A DNA stretch of 64,000 nucleotides, taken from positions 28,890 to 92,889 of the forward strand of contig JAKQPS010000136.1 in the NCBI GenBank assembly GCA_029564595.1. Direction: 5' to 3'. Within the stretch, counting starts at the first letter, position 1, and the number at the start of each line of letters is the position of its first letter. Below are positions 46,052 through 53,776 of the stretch, in pieces. The notes beneath the pieces are model-generated. The model was not told the DNA's origin. It did no database searches and saw only the letters and a program-made list of their open reading frames with translations. The position numbers were made by a program, and so were the translations under genes. Source of the stretch: a bacterium. Lineage in GTDB: Bacteria > UBP15 > UBA6099.

Positions 46052-48447
46052 GGCTGAAAGCGGAAAAGATAAGGACTGCGGCGCTCGCGGCCCTGCCTGC
46101 GGCGGCGGTCATAATCGCGGTCGCTCTGTGGTCCGGCCGGGGATGCGCCGCGCAGAACTCGCACTCGTCAACGGACGTCTATTACGAAAACTCCCGCAAT
46201 GCCGAGTCCGCGCGCCGCGAAAAAACGCGCGACTGCCTCGAACTTGCCGAGGCGCTTCTCGATTCCGGCGAATGGGAAACCGGCCGCTCCATCTTCCAGC
46301 TTTGCGGCGAAAAAGACAGCGCCAAGCGCGGCAGGATAGAAGAAATGCTCGCCGTCCGCGACGAGTTCGCCCGGTTCATGACGGGCTGGAACGTCCCGTG
46401 GCCCGGCCTCGACGGAGAGCCGGTCTCGACGATGAGCATAAAAGAGGCGGAGACGCGCGCGGCGGCCGCCGCAACGTTCGCCGAGTCGCGTGTGGACGAC
46501 GAAACAGGCGAGCTTGCCTCAATCGCAGCCGCCGCCCTGCTGTATCACGCCGGACATTACTACGACTGCGCCCGACTGCTCGCCGAATCGCGAGTCAGGC
46601 GCGCTATGCCCGACCATGCGGCGCTACTCGCCGTCATGGCCCTCGTCAAATCCGGCAAACACGATGAAGCCGCCGCGCTCGCCGACCAGACGAAGAGAGA
46701 CTTCCCTCTCGGCTCCGCCGCCCCCTACGCCTCGCTGTGGAAATCCCGCGCGCTAGCCGCTCAGGGCCTGCTCCAATCCGCTGTGGCCGTCGCTCTGGAA
46801 ACCGCCTACGATGATTCTCTTCCTCCAATCGCTCGCGGCGACGCCCTCTTCCTCGCTTCTCAACACTACCTCGCCGCGGGAGAAAAAAAGACCGCCGCCT
46901 CTCTCATTGCCTCTATCGCTGAAAACTACCCCGCAACCGATTCCGCGCGCGCTCTCGATGTCGATCTGACCGGGCTGGAAGACTTTCTCTCCCTCGAACA
47001 GCGCCTCGCTCTGGGCGCTTATTTCGTTTCTAAACAGCGCGGGTTCGCCGCTCGCAAGTTCCTCTCCCCGGTTAAGAGCAAGCTCGGCCCTGAAGGCATG
47101 TTGCTGCTAGCGAAAGCGAATATTCTTTCTGGGGCCGAAGGCGACGCGGTCAGACAGCTCGAACAACTGAACGCAGGCAGCGTTCCGGCGTCCGTTCGGG
47201 GCGAGGCATGCATAGCGCGCGCGCGCCTGCTCGTATCGAAAAAAACATATCCGCAAGCAGAAGCCCGACTGCTGGGCTGCGTCGCAAATTACGAGAACGT
47301 CGAAGCCGAATCTCTGGCCGCCCTCGCCCGCGTCTACGCCGCAACCGAAAAAGAGGAAAAACGCGTTAGGACGCTCATGCGGCTGATGGAAAAATATCCC
47401 GCCGCAGAAAACGGAGACGAGCGCTATCTTTTAATCGCCCGCTGGCATCTGAACAAAGGGGACTACGCGGCGGCGGAGAAATATTACGCGGCCCTCGACC
47501 GCTGGTTTCCGCAAAGCCCTCTGCGCGCCGAAAGCGGGTTCTGGCAGGCGAAACTGGCTCTGGCGTCTGGAGACGCGCGCGCCGCAACCGCGCATTACAA
47601 ACGAGTTCAGGCCGAACATCCGTATTCCTATTTCAGCCACAGGGCTGGAACCCGGCTGTCCGGCCAGCTCGGGCTTGCGGACGAATCGGACACAACGCCT
47701 GAGTTGACATACGGCGACCTTACGCCCGCCGACTGCGACATCCTGCGCGCCGCGAACGGATTCAGGCGGCTGAGAGTTTTCGAGCGCGCCGCCGCAGAGT
47801 ACGCCGCAGCCGAGGCCCTTTTACCGAACGACGCCGCAGCCGGCATCGCCCGGCTCAGGCTCGACGAGAAAAAATACCACATGTCAGTCAAAGCCGTCGA
47901 ACTGCGCGCCATGGCCGACCCCGCCTTCTACCACCGCGTAATGGCCGACCCCGAACTGAACTCCCTGCTCTATCCCCGCCTTTACGAAGACAGAATAAAC
48001 GCCGCCGCCGCAACAGCCGGACTCGATCCAGCTTGGATATTCTCCATTATCAGGCAGGAAAGCCGCTTCCAACGCGACGCCGTCTCCACCTCCAACGCCA
48101 TCGGCCTGATGCAGATAATTCCCTCCACCGGCGGCTGGATCGCCGAAAAACTCGGCGTCTCCAAATTCCGCTCCGACGACCTGTTCGACGTCGATGTCAA
48201 CTTGCGCTTCGGCGCGTGGTACTTCAAATATCTAATGGGCAAGTTCGAAGGCAGCCCCGAACTGGCCGTCGCCGCGTACAACGGCGGGCCGGGCAACGTC
48301 TCAAGATGGCTCCCCCGCATCGGCTCCGACGACATCGACTTGTTCATCGAGCGCATCCCCCGCGAAGAAACCCGCGAATACGTCAAAAAAGTCATGCACA
48401 ACCATCACGTCTATTCCACCCGCGCCTTCCCCCGCTCTGCCTATTGA
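46048..48447 (+). CDS. slt: Soluble lytic murein transglycosylase (Slt70-like)
   Basis: 799 residues. The ATG at 46048 overlaps the PBP stop; the frame is open further upstream (to 45604), but that is the PBP in another frame. A signal or anchor (AALPAAAVIIAVALW) precedes a long helical superhelix (about 40-640) of TPR-like repeats. The C-terminal SLT domain starts near 650: IIRQESRF with the catalytic Glu near 671, NAIGLMQIIPSTG, LRFGAWYFKYLM, AVAAYNGGPGNVSRW and REYVKKVM. It cleaves the MurNAc-GlcNAc bond forming 1,6-anhydromuropeptides. At 799 residues it is longer than E. coli Slt70 (about 645). Confidence 0.93.
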   Translation: MRLKAEKIRTAALAALPAAAVIIAVALWSGRGCAAQNSHSSTDVYYENSRNAESARREKTRDCLELAEALLDSGEWETGRSIFQLCGEKDSAKRGRIEEMLAVRDEFARFMTGWNVPWPGLDGEPVSTMSIKEAETRAAAAATFAESRVDDETGELASIAAAALLYHAGHYYDCARLLAESRVRRAMPDHAALLAVMALVKSGKHDEAAALADQTKRDFPLGSAAPYASLWKSRALAAQGLLQSAVAVALETAYDDSLPPIARGDALFLASQHYLAAGEKKTAASLIASIAENYPATDSARALDVDLTGLEDFLSLEQRLALGAYFVSKQRGFAARKFLSPVKSKLGPEGMLLLAKANILSGAEGDAVRQLEQLNAGSVPASVRGEACIARARLLVSKKTYPQAEARLLGCVANYENVEAESLAALARVYAATEKEEKRVRTLMRLMEKYPAAENGDERYLLIARWHLNKGDYAAAEKYYAALDRWFPQSPLRAESGFWQAKLALASGDARAATAHYKRVQAEHPYSYFSHRAGTRLSGQLGLADESDTTPELTYGDLTPADCDILRAANGFRRLRVFERAAAEYAAAEALLPNDAAAGIARLRLDEKKYHMSVKAVELRAMADPAFYHRVMADPELNSLLYPRLYEDRINAAAATAGLDPAWIFSIIRQESRFQRDAVSTSNAIGLMQIIPSTGGWIAEKLGVSKFRSDDLFDVDVNLRFGAWYFKYLMGKFEGSPELAVAAYNGGPGNVSRWLPRIGSDDIDLFIERIPREETREYVKKVMHNHHVYSTRAFPRSAY

Positions 48448-48506
48448 TTTCTCAATCGAACCAGCGCTCGCCCAAACGAAATGAATTGCCACCCTGTCGC
48501 CGCCTG

Positions 48507-48536
48507 TTGAAACGCGCGTCCGCGCTAATATATAAT
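48507..48536 (+). promoter_or_regulatory. Promoter of the ThDP-enzyme gene
   Basis: TTGAAA (48507-48512), 18-base spacer, perfect TATAAT (48531-48536), about 45 bases ahead of the start codon, which has GGAGAGG. Confidence 0.75.
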
Positions 48537-48581
48537 TCCGAGTTGTTTTATGTTTATTTACTTATCGGAGAGGTGGTTTAA

Positions 48582-50378
48582 ATGAGGCTCACAGGCGGAG
48601 AGATAGTCGTCGAATCTTTGATAAAACACGGCGTTCCGTACGCGATAGGGATTCCCGGACACGGGAGCCTTGCGCTGGCGGACGCTTTCATAGGCAGAGA
48701 AGACAAAATCAAGCTGCTTCACGCCCGGCAGGAGATGTGCGCCGTCCACATGGCGGACGGATACTACCGGGCGACGGGAACCCCTCTGATGGTGTTCACC
48801 TCCATCGGGCCGGGAGCCATCAACACCGCCATCGGAGCGGCCACCGCATATATGGAATCCACGGCGGTGATGATTATCTCCGGAAACGCGCAAGTTCACA
48901 TGCGCGGACAAGGCTTGTTGCAGGAGATAGAGCGCGCGCAAGACGCCAACTTCCCGCGCGTGCTCGAACCCGTGGTGAAACGCTGCTGGAAGCCCGACCT
49001 CGCGGCCAAGCTGCCGACGGTGATGGCGCGCGCGTTCAACCAGATGCTCTCCGGCAGGCGCGGCCCAGTGCTCATCGACCTGCCCATGGACGTTCAGGCG
49101 GCGGACGCGGATGTCGAACTGCCAGTCGCATTAGAGCGCCGCGCCGCGGGTCTCGTCATGCCCGACCCGGCCCAACTAGAACGCGCCCGCAAACTCCTCG
49201 CCTCCGCCAAACGCCCGGTGATACTCGTCGGCGGCGGCGTCCACTCCGCACGCGCCTATGATGAACTTCTCGCCCTCGCCGAAGCCGCCGGAGCCGCCGT
49301 AGTCTGCACCATGCAGGGCAAAAGCGCCTTCCCTGAAGACCACCCTCTCTACGCTTGGCACACCGGCTCGAAGGGAACCACCGTCGGCCTCAAAATGACC
49401 TCCACCGCCGACGTTCTTCTCGCCGTCGGCTGCCGATTTGCCGACGAGACCGCCTGCAGCTATAAAGACGGCGTCGCTTTTTCCATCCCCCCCACGAAAC
49501 TCATCCACATCGATATCGACCCATCCGAGATCGGAAAGAACTACCCCGTCGCCGTCGGCCTGTGCGCGGACGCAAAACCCGCCCTCGCCGCCCTCGCCGC
49601 CTTGCTGAAAGGCAAACGCGGCGACTACCGCAAAACCGCGTTTTTCAAGGAACTGAAAGTGGAACGCGACAAATGGCTCGCCCACGTCGAACGTCTACGC
49701 GCCATCAAAACCCCCCTCCCCACCATCTCCCGCCTGCTCGGCGAAATCCGCAAGACCATCGCCCGCGACGCTTTCGTCGTCCACTCCTCCGGCAACGTTC
49801 AGGCGCAGATACTTCAGGAGTTCCCGTTCTACGTTCCCGGAACGTGCGTCACCTCCGGCGGGTTCTCCTGTATGGGATTCGCCCTTCCCGCCGCGATGGG
49901 CGTCAAGCTCGCTATGCCCGGCAGGCAGGTCGTCGCCGTCGTCGGAGACGGGGACTTCATGATGACCATGCAGGAGCTTGCCACCGCCGTCGAACTCGGC
50001 CTCAACGTCGTCACTGTCGTCGCCGACAACGCCGGATGGCTCGCCATCAAAGACCTCCAGCAGGCCGCCTTCGGCAAAGACCGCCCCAGCGGAACCGATT
50101 TCCTTCTGCCGGACGGAACCCCTCACCTAATGGACTTCGCCGCAATCGCAGCCGGAATGGGTTGCTATTCTGAAACCGTGTCGAAGGCGGACGACATCGC
50201 TCCAGCCCTTCAAAGATGCCTTTCGGCGGGCCGCCCGGCGCTCCTCGACGTCAAAGTCCACCGCGATTTCCCGCACAGCGGCAGCCCCGCAGTCGGCTGG
50301 TGGGACGTCCCCATCCCGACCTATCTCAAATCCCGCCGCGCCAGATACGAAAAGGAAATCAAAGGCGAAAAACTCTGA
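48582..50378 (+). CDS. Thiamine-diphosphate enzyme, acetolactate synthase-like
   Basis: 598 residues with the three-domain POX/ALS architecture. The N-terminal Pyr domain has the catalytic Glu (E51, HARQEMCAVHMADGYYRATG), and VMIISGNAQ follows. A central Rossmann domain (PVILVGGGVHSARAYDE) is next. The C-terminal PP domain has the ThDP motif GDGDFMMTMQELATAVELG and VVADN. It differs from plain acetolactate synthase at PGHG, where most have PGG or PGE. No ilvN regulatory subunit or other branched-chain gene follows. Acetolactate synthase, another alpha-keto-acid decarboxylase or carboligase, or an IolD-like hydrolase are all possible. It has its own promoter and a strong ribosome-binding site. 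Confidence 0.85.
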   Translation: MRLTGGEIVVESLIKHGVPYAIGIPGHGSLALADAFIGREDKIKLLHARQEMCAVHMADGYYRATGTPLMVFTSIGPGAINTAIGAATAYMESTAVMIISGNAQVHMRGQGLLQEIERAQDANFPRVLEPVVKRCWKPDLAAKLPTVMARAFNQMLSGRRGPVLIDLPMDVQAADADVELPVALERRAAGLVMPDPAQLERARKLLASAKRPVILVGGGVHSARAYDELLALAEAAGAAVVCTMQGKSAFPEDHPLYAWHTGSKGTTVGLKMTSTADVLLAVGCRFADETACSYKDGVAFSIPPTKLIHIDIDPSEIGKNYPVAVGLCADAKPALAALAALLKGKRGDYRKTAFFKELKVERDKWLAHVERLRAIKTPLPTISRLLGEIRKTIARDAFVVHSSGNVQAQILQEFPFYVPGTCVTSGGFSCMGFALPAAMGVKLAMPGRQVVAVVGDGDFMMTMQELATAVELGLNVVTVVADNAGWLAIKDLQQAAFGKDRPSGTDFLLPDGTPHLMDFAAIAAGMGCYSETVSKADDIAPALQRCLSAGRPALLDVKVHRDFPHSGSPAVGWWDVPIPTYLKSRRARYEKEIKGEKL

Positions 50379-50488
50379 ATGAGGCAACACGAAAAAGAAA
50401 ACACGAAACAACTCAAAAACCAAATCGATCACGGCAAGGTCGCTTTTTCTTGCCAAAGCATAGCATCTCAAAGAATTCCAGATAACGC

Positions 50489-50517
50489 TTGACAAGTCGG
50501 CGCGGCGATATTACCAT
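50489..50517 (+). promoter_or_regulatory. Promoter of the Rrf2 regulator gene with flanking inverted repeat
   Basis: Perfect TTGACA (50489-50494), 17-base spacer, TACCAT (50512-50517). A TGTCAA at 50517-50522 is the reverse complement of the -35 box, giving TTGACA-N22-TGTCAA, which could be part of an autoregulatory operator. Confidence 0.65.
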
Positions 50518-50547
50518 GTCAATAAACTTAGTCGAGAAGGAGCCGCG

Positions 50548-51003
50548 ATGATTGTTTCTAAAAAAAGCAAATACGCGATGCGCGCTGTGTTCTCGCTGGC
50601 AAAACGTTTCGGCGAAAGCCCTGTCAAAATCGCGGATATCGCTGAGGAACAGTCCATCCCGCCCCGTTTCCTCGAAGTAATCCTAAGCCAGCTTAAACAG
50701 GGCGGTTTCGTGGATTCACGCCGGGGCAGCGAGGGCGGTTATTACATGGTGACGCCGCCCGACCAGCTTTCGGTGGGAAAAATCCTCCGTTTTTTCGACG
50801 CTCTTAAGGAGCCTGTGGAATGCATGGGCGACAACCCGAAGGAGAAGTGCGACCTGAAGGCCAATTGCGTCTTCATGCCCCTCTGGGAGAATTTAAGCGC
50901 CGCTATTTCGGGCGTTTTTGACTCCACCACTTTTCAGGATTTAATATTGAAGGAGAAAGAAAAAAAGGAATGCGGGGCAAAATCTCTATTCTATGTGATT
51001 TGA
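50548..51003 (+). CDS. Rrf2-family transcriptional regulator with three conserved cysteines
   Basis: 151 residues. A winged-helix DNA-binding domain (SKKSKYAMRAVFSLAKR, then IADIAEEQSIPPRFLEVILS) is followed by the wing RRGSEGGYYMVTPP. C92, C101 and C107 (ECMGDN, KCDLKANCVF) sit where IscR and related Rrf2 proteins hold a [2Fe-2S] cluster (C92, C98, C104 in E. coli IscR), so an Fe-S or redox sensor is likely. An extra Cys lies at 142. GAAGGAG precedes the ATG. The genes downstream make methionine from homoserine and sulfide, so sulfur/cysteine status control (CymR/IscR-like) is a reasonable inference. Confidence 0.88.
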   Translation: MIVSKKSKYAMRAVFSLAKRFGESPVKIADIAEEQSIPPRFLEVILSQLKQGGFVDSRRGSEGGYYMVTPPDQLSVGKILRFFDALKEPVECMGDNPKEKCDLKANCVFMPLWENLSAAISGVFDSTTFQDLILKEKEKKECGAKSLFYVI

Positions 51004-51087
51004 GCGGAGGCGGCGCGGCCGCTCTTGTCGCAATTAAAGCATTTTCCACGCCTTAACCGTAATAAGGTCGCTCTAGAGGATGTTCAG

Positions 51088-52149
51088 ATGATCAAATTCT
51101 CGAAACCGCTCGGCGGCATCATCGAGCTTAAAAAAAACATGTTTGAGGATGATTCCCACCGGTTAGAGGAACTGCTTAGAGTAGCTGATTTTTATCTCAA
51201 GCAACCGGAAAGGAAAGCTTGCAAGAACTGCGAGGCCAAGCTTGATGGGGCAAAGGATTCTTTTGTAAAAATGGGAATTAAATATGTTTTTTGCGACCGA
51301 TGCGGCCATTTGAACGGCTCCCGGGAGGACACGAAGAATTTCTGCAAGTTTTTGTACACAAAGGACGACGGCAAAAACTACGCCGCTAATTATATGGAAG
51401 CAGACAAGAAAAGATTCAACGACAGAATGGCGCAAGTATATGCGCCCAAAGCGGAGTTTCTCAAACAAGCTCTACAGGAGCAGGGCGTGGAGCCTGAAGA
51501 TATGACTCTTTCCGATTTCGGCGCAGGAGCGGGATACTTCCTCGGAGCCGCCAAAGATCAGGGGTTCCCGTCCGTAGTAGGCTTCGAACCGTCGCCCAGC
51601 ATGGTCGATTTCGGCAATAACTGTCTGAATGAGAACCTTCTGAAACTTTGCGGGATGGATGAAACCGCCGCCGCAGTGCGGGACTCGCGGTCTAATATTG
51701 TTTCTTTAATCGGAGCGTTGGAGCATTTCCAGAACCCAAGAGATGTGTTGTCAGCGATAAGAGACAACGAGAACATCAATTATGTTTTTTTGTTGCTGCC
51801 GATGTTTTCCCCAAGCGTGGTTGTGGAATCGGTCTTCGAGAACGTGGCTCCGAGGCTGCTCGTGGGCGCTCACACTCATCTCTACACTCTCCGCTCCATT
51901 TCTCATCTATGCTCCGAGTTCGGTTTTAAAATCGTTTCGGAATGGTGGTTCGGACAAGACGCGGCCGATCTTTACAGAAGCTTTCTTGTCTCTCTTCTGA
52001 AAAAGGGAGCTGGCTCAGCTTTTCTTGCCGACTACTGGCGCGCCGAGTTTAAACCGTTGCTGGATGACTTTCAAAGCTTGATTGACCGAAAAAAGATTTG
52101 TAGCGAGGCCCACCTTGTATTGAAAGTCGACAGGGGGCTTGACGCCTGA
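51088..52149 (+). CDS. Zinc-ribbon class I SAM-dependent methyltransferase
   Basis: 353 residues. ATG 51088 (AGAGGA 7 bases upstream) is preferred over TTG 51025. An N-terminal four-Cys site (C45/C48 and C69/C72: CKNCEA, FCDRCGH) resembles the zinc domain of sugar C-methyltransferases. The SAM-binding part has DFGAGAGYFLGAA (motif I), GFEPSPSMVDFG, SLIGALEHFQNPRDVL and FLLLPMFSPS. The substrate is unknown: sugar nucleotide, lipid or small metabolite. It lies 84 bases after rrf2 and 82 bases before metY, possibly in the same transcript. Confidence 0.8.
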   Translation: MIKFSKPLGGIIELKKNMFEDDSHRLEELLRVADFYLKQPERKACKNCEAKLDGAKDSFVKMGIKYVFCDRCGHLNGSREDTKNFCKFLYTKDDGKNYAANYMEADKKRFNDRMAQVYAPKAEFLKQALQEQGVEPEDMTLSDFGAGAGYFLGAAKDQGFPSVVGFEPSPSMVDFGNNCLNENLLKLCGMDETAAAVRDSRSNIVSLIGALEHFQNPRDVLSAIRDNENINYVFLLLPMFSPSVVVESVFENVAPRLLVGAHTHLYTLRSISHLCSEFGFKIVSEWWFGQDAADLYRSFLVSLLKKGAGSAFLADYWRAEFKPLLDDFQSLIDRKKICSEAHLVLKVDRGLDA

Positions 52150-52231
52150 TTCAACAGTTCGTAATTCGTAGCGAGTTTTTTTTATCATCATTCTCGACTA
52201 ACTCGATAGAGATGGTCGCAAGGAGAAAACA

Positions 52232-53545
52232 ATGAATAATCAGGACTTTTCAATCGAAACCCTTGCCCTTCACGCAGGGCACTCCCCGGACAAGGAAACC
52301 AACTCCCGGGCCGTCCCAATCTATCAGACTTCCAGCTACGTGTTCAACGACACCGATCACGCCGCCGACCTGTTTGCGCTGCGCGCATTCGGCAACATTT
52401 ACACCCGGCTGATGAATCCGACGACGGACGCTCTTGAGAAGCGGCTGGCAGTGATTCACGGGGCGGCCGGCGCGGTGGCGGTCGCCTCAGGTCAGGCCGC
52501 CATCTTCTACACAATCGCCAACATCGCCTCCGCAGGGCAGAACTTCGTCACGGGCAATAAGCTGTATGGCGGAACCCACACTCTGTTCAACTCGACGCTC
52601 CGCCGTTTCGGCATCGATGCCCGGTTCGTCGATTCCTCCGTCGCCTCCAATTTCGAAGAGCGCATCGACGAAAACACCCGCCTGCTCTATACCGAGTCCA
52701 TAGGCAACCCGAAGGGGAACGTGGACGACTTCGAGGCTATCGCCGAAGTGGCCCGCAAGCACAAGATTCCTTTCGTTGTGGACAACACGGTGTCGCCCCC
52801 GCCCCTGTTTAATCCGTTCGAACACGGGGCCGACATCGCGGTTTATTCTCTGACGAAGATGATCGGCGGGCACGGCAACTCCATCGGCGGCGCTGTGGTC
52901 GAGAAGGGAGATTTCGACTGGAAGGATGCCGACAAGTTCCCTGAAATCACCGAGCCGGACAAGACGTATCACGGGGTGAACTTCTGGGACGCGTTCGGCG
53001 GGCATCCGGGGGCGGTCGCTCCGGGGCTGGCCTTCGTTCTGAAAATCCGCACCGGGCTGCTCAGGGACATAGGCGCGGCGCTTTCGCCCTTCAACTCCTT
53101 CCTGTTCATTCAGGGCATTGAGACCCTTCCCATCCGCGCCCGCGCTCACGTGGAGAACGCGGCGAAGGTCGCCGCCTTCCTCAACAACCATCCGGCGGTC
53201 GCATGGGTCGAGTACCCCGGCCTACCCTCTCATCCCGACCACGCGCGCGCGCGCAAATACTTCCCTCTCGGCCCGGGCGCCGTCTTCGGCTTCGGCGTCA
53301 AGGGCGGATACGAAGCGGGCAAAAAATTCATCAACTCCGTCAAGCTCGCCTCCCATCTGGCCAACATCCTTGACGCAAAAACGCTCGTCATACACCCGGC
53401 AAGCACCACTCACCAGCAGTTGACACCGGAGCAACAGGCCGAGGCGGGCGTCTCTCCCGACTTCGTGCGCATCTCCGTCGGAATCGAAAATATCGACGAC
53501 ATACTTAGGGACATCGATCAGGCGCTCAAGGCGTCTCAGATTTGA
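52232..53545 (+). CDS. metY: O-acetylhomoserine aminocarboxypropyltransferase / sulfhydrylase
   Basis: 437 residues, PLP Cys/Met metabolism family. Motifs: TLALHAGHSPDKETNSRAVP, YTRLMNPTTDALEKRLA, AVASGQAAIFYT, TESIGNPKGNVDDFEAIAEV, VVDNTVSPPPLFNPFEHGAD and the PLP lysine in YSLTKMIGGHGNSIGG near 211. The length fits OAH sulfhydrylase (about 425-440) rather than cystathionine synthase (about 390). It makes homocysteine from O-acetylhomoserine and sulfide. AAGGAG precedes the ATG. It is paired with metXW downstream, so methionine is made by direct sulfhydrylation. Confidence 0.93.
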   Translation: MNNQDFSIETLALHAGHSPDKETNSRAVPIYQTSSYVFNDTDHAADLFALRAFGNIYTRLMNPTTDALEKRLAVIHGAAGAVAVASGQAAIFYTIANIASAGQNFVTGNKLYGGTHTLFNSTLRRFGIDARFVDSSVASNFEERIDENTRLLYTESIGNPKGNVDDFEAIAEVARKHKIPFVVDNTVSPPPLFNPFEHGADIAVYSLTKMIGGHGNSIGGAVVEKGDFDWKDADKFPEITEPDKTYHGVNFWDAFGGHPGAVAPGLAFVLKIRTGLLRDIGAALSPFNSFLFIQGIETLPIRARAHVENAAKVAAFLNNHPAVAWVEYPGLPSHPDHARARKYFPLGPGAVFGFGVKGGYEAGKKFINSVKLASHLANILDAKTLVIHPASTTHQQLTPEQQAEAGVSPDFVRISVGIENIDDILRDIDQALKASQI

Positions 53546-53635
53546 AATCGACTTAAAGAAAGACAGGCGGACATATGTTGCTAAAACCAAACCGGGTTTC
53601 ATCGTCTGTATAGACAATGAAATGAATCAAACAGA

Positions 53636-53689
53636 GCCGATTTTAGATGAATGAAGTTTAATAAAATCGGCGACATAAGAGTTTTTTTT
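53636..53689 (+). terminator. Hairpin and T tract after metY
   Basis: GCCGATTTTA and TAAAATCGGC (53636-53671) form a 10-bp stem with a 16-base loop; a run of eight T begins 10 bases further on. The spacing is larger than in a classic terminator, so attenuation is also possible. Confidence 0.5.
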
Positions 53690-53703
53690 GGAAGGGGCGC
53701 GGG

Positions 53704-53733
53704 GAAACCTATTTTTTGCAAAAAAATGGTTTC
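53704..53733 (+). promoter_or_regulatory. A/T-rich hairpin in the metXW leader
   Basis: GAAACC-T-ATTTTTT-GC-AAAAAAAT-GGTTTC, an almost perfect 13-bp inverted repeat 43 bases before the metXW start codon. It could be an operator or leader structure. It does not match any methionine riboswitch that I know. Confidence 0.45.
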
Positions 53734-53776
53734 ACCGCAATCTGTGAAAACAACATTTGAACAGGCGGACAGATAA

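Noticed and set aside
53546..53776. SAM riboswitch in the metXW leader
   Set aside because: The minus strand contains GATGAAACCCGG as in SAM-I, but it is on the wrong strand and the other conserved SAM-I segments are absent.
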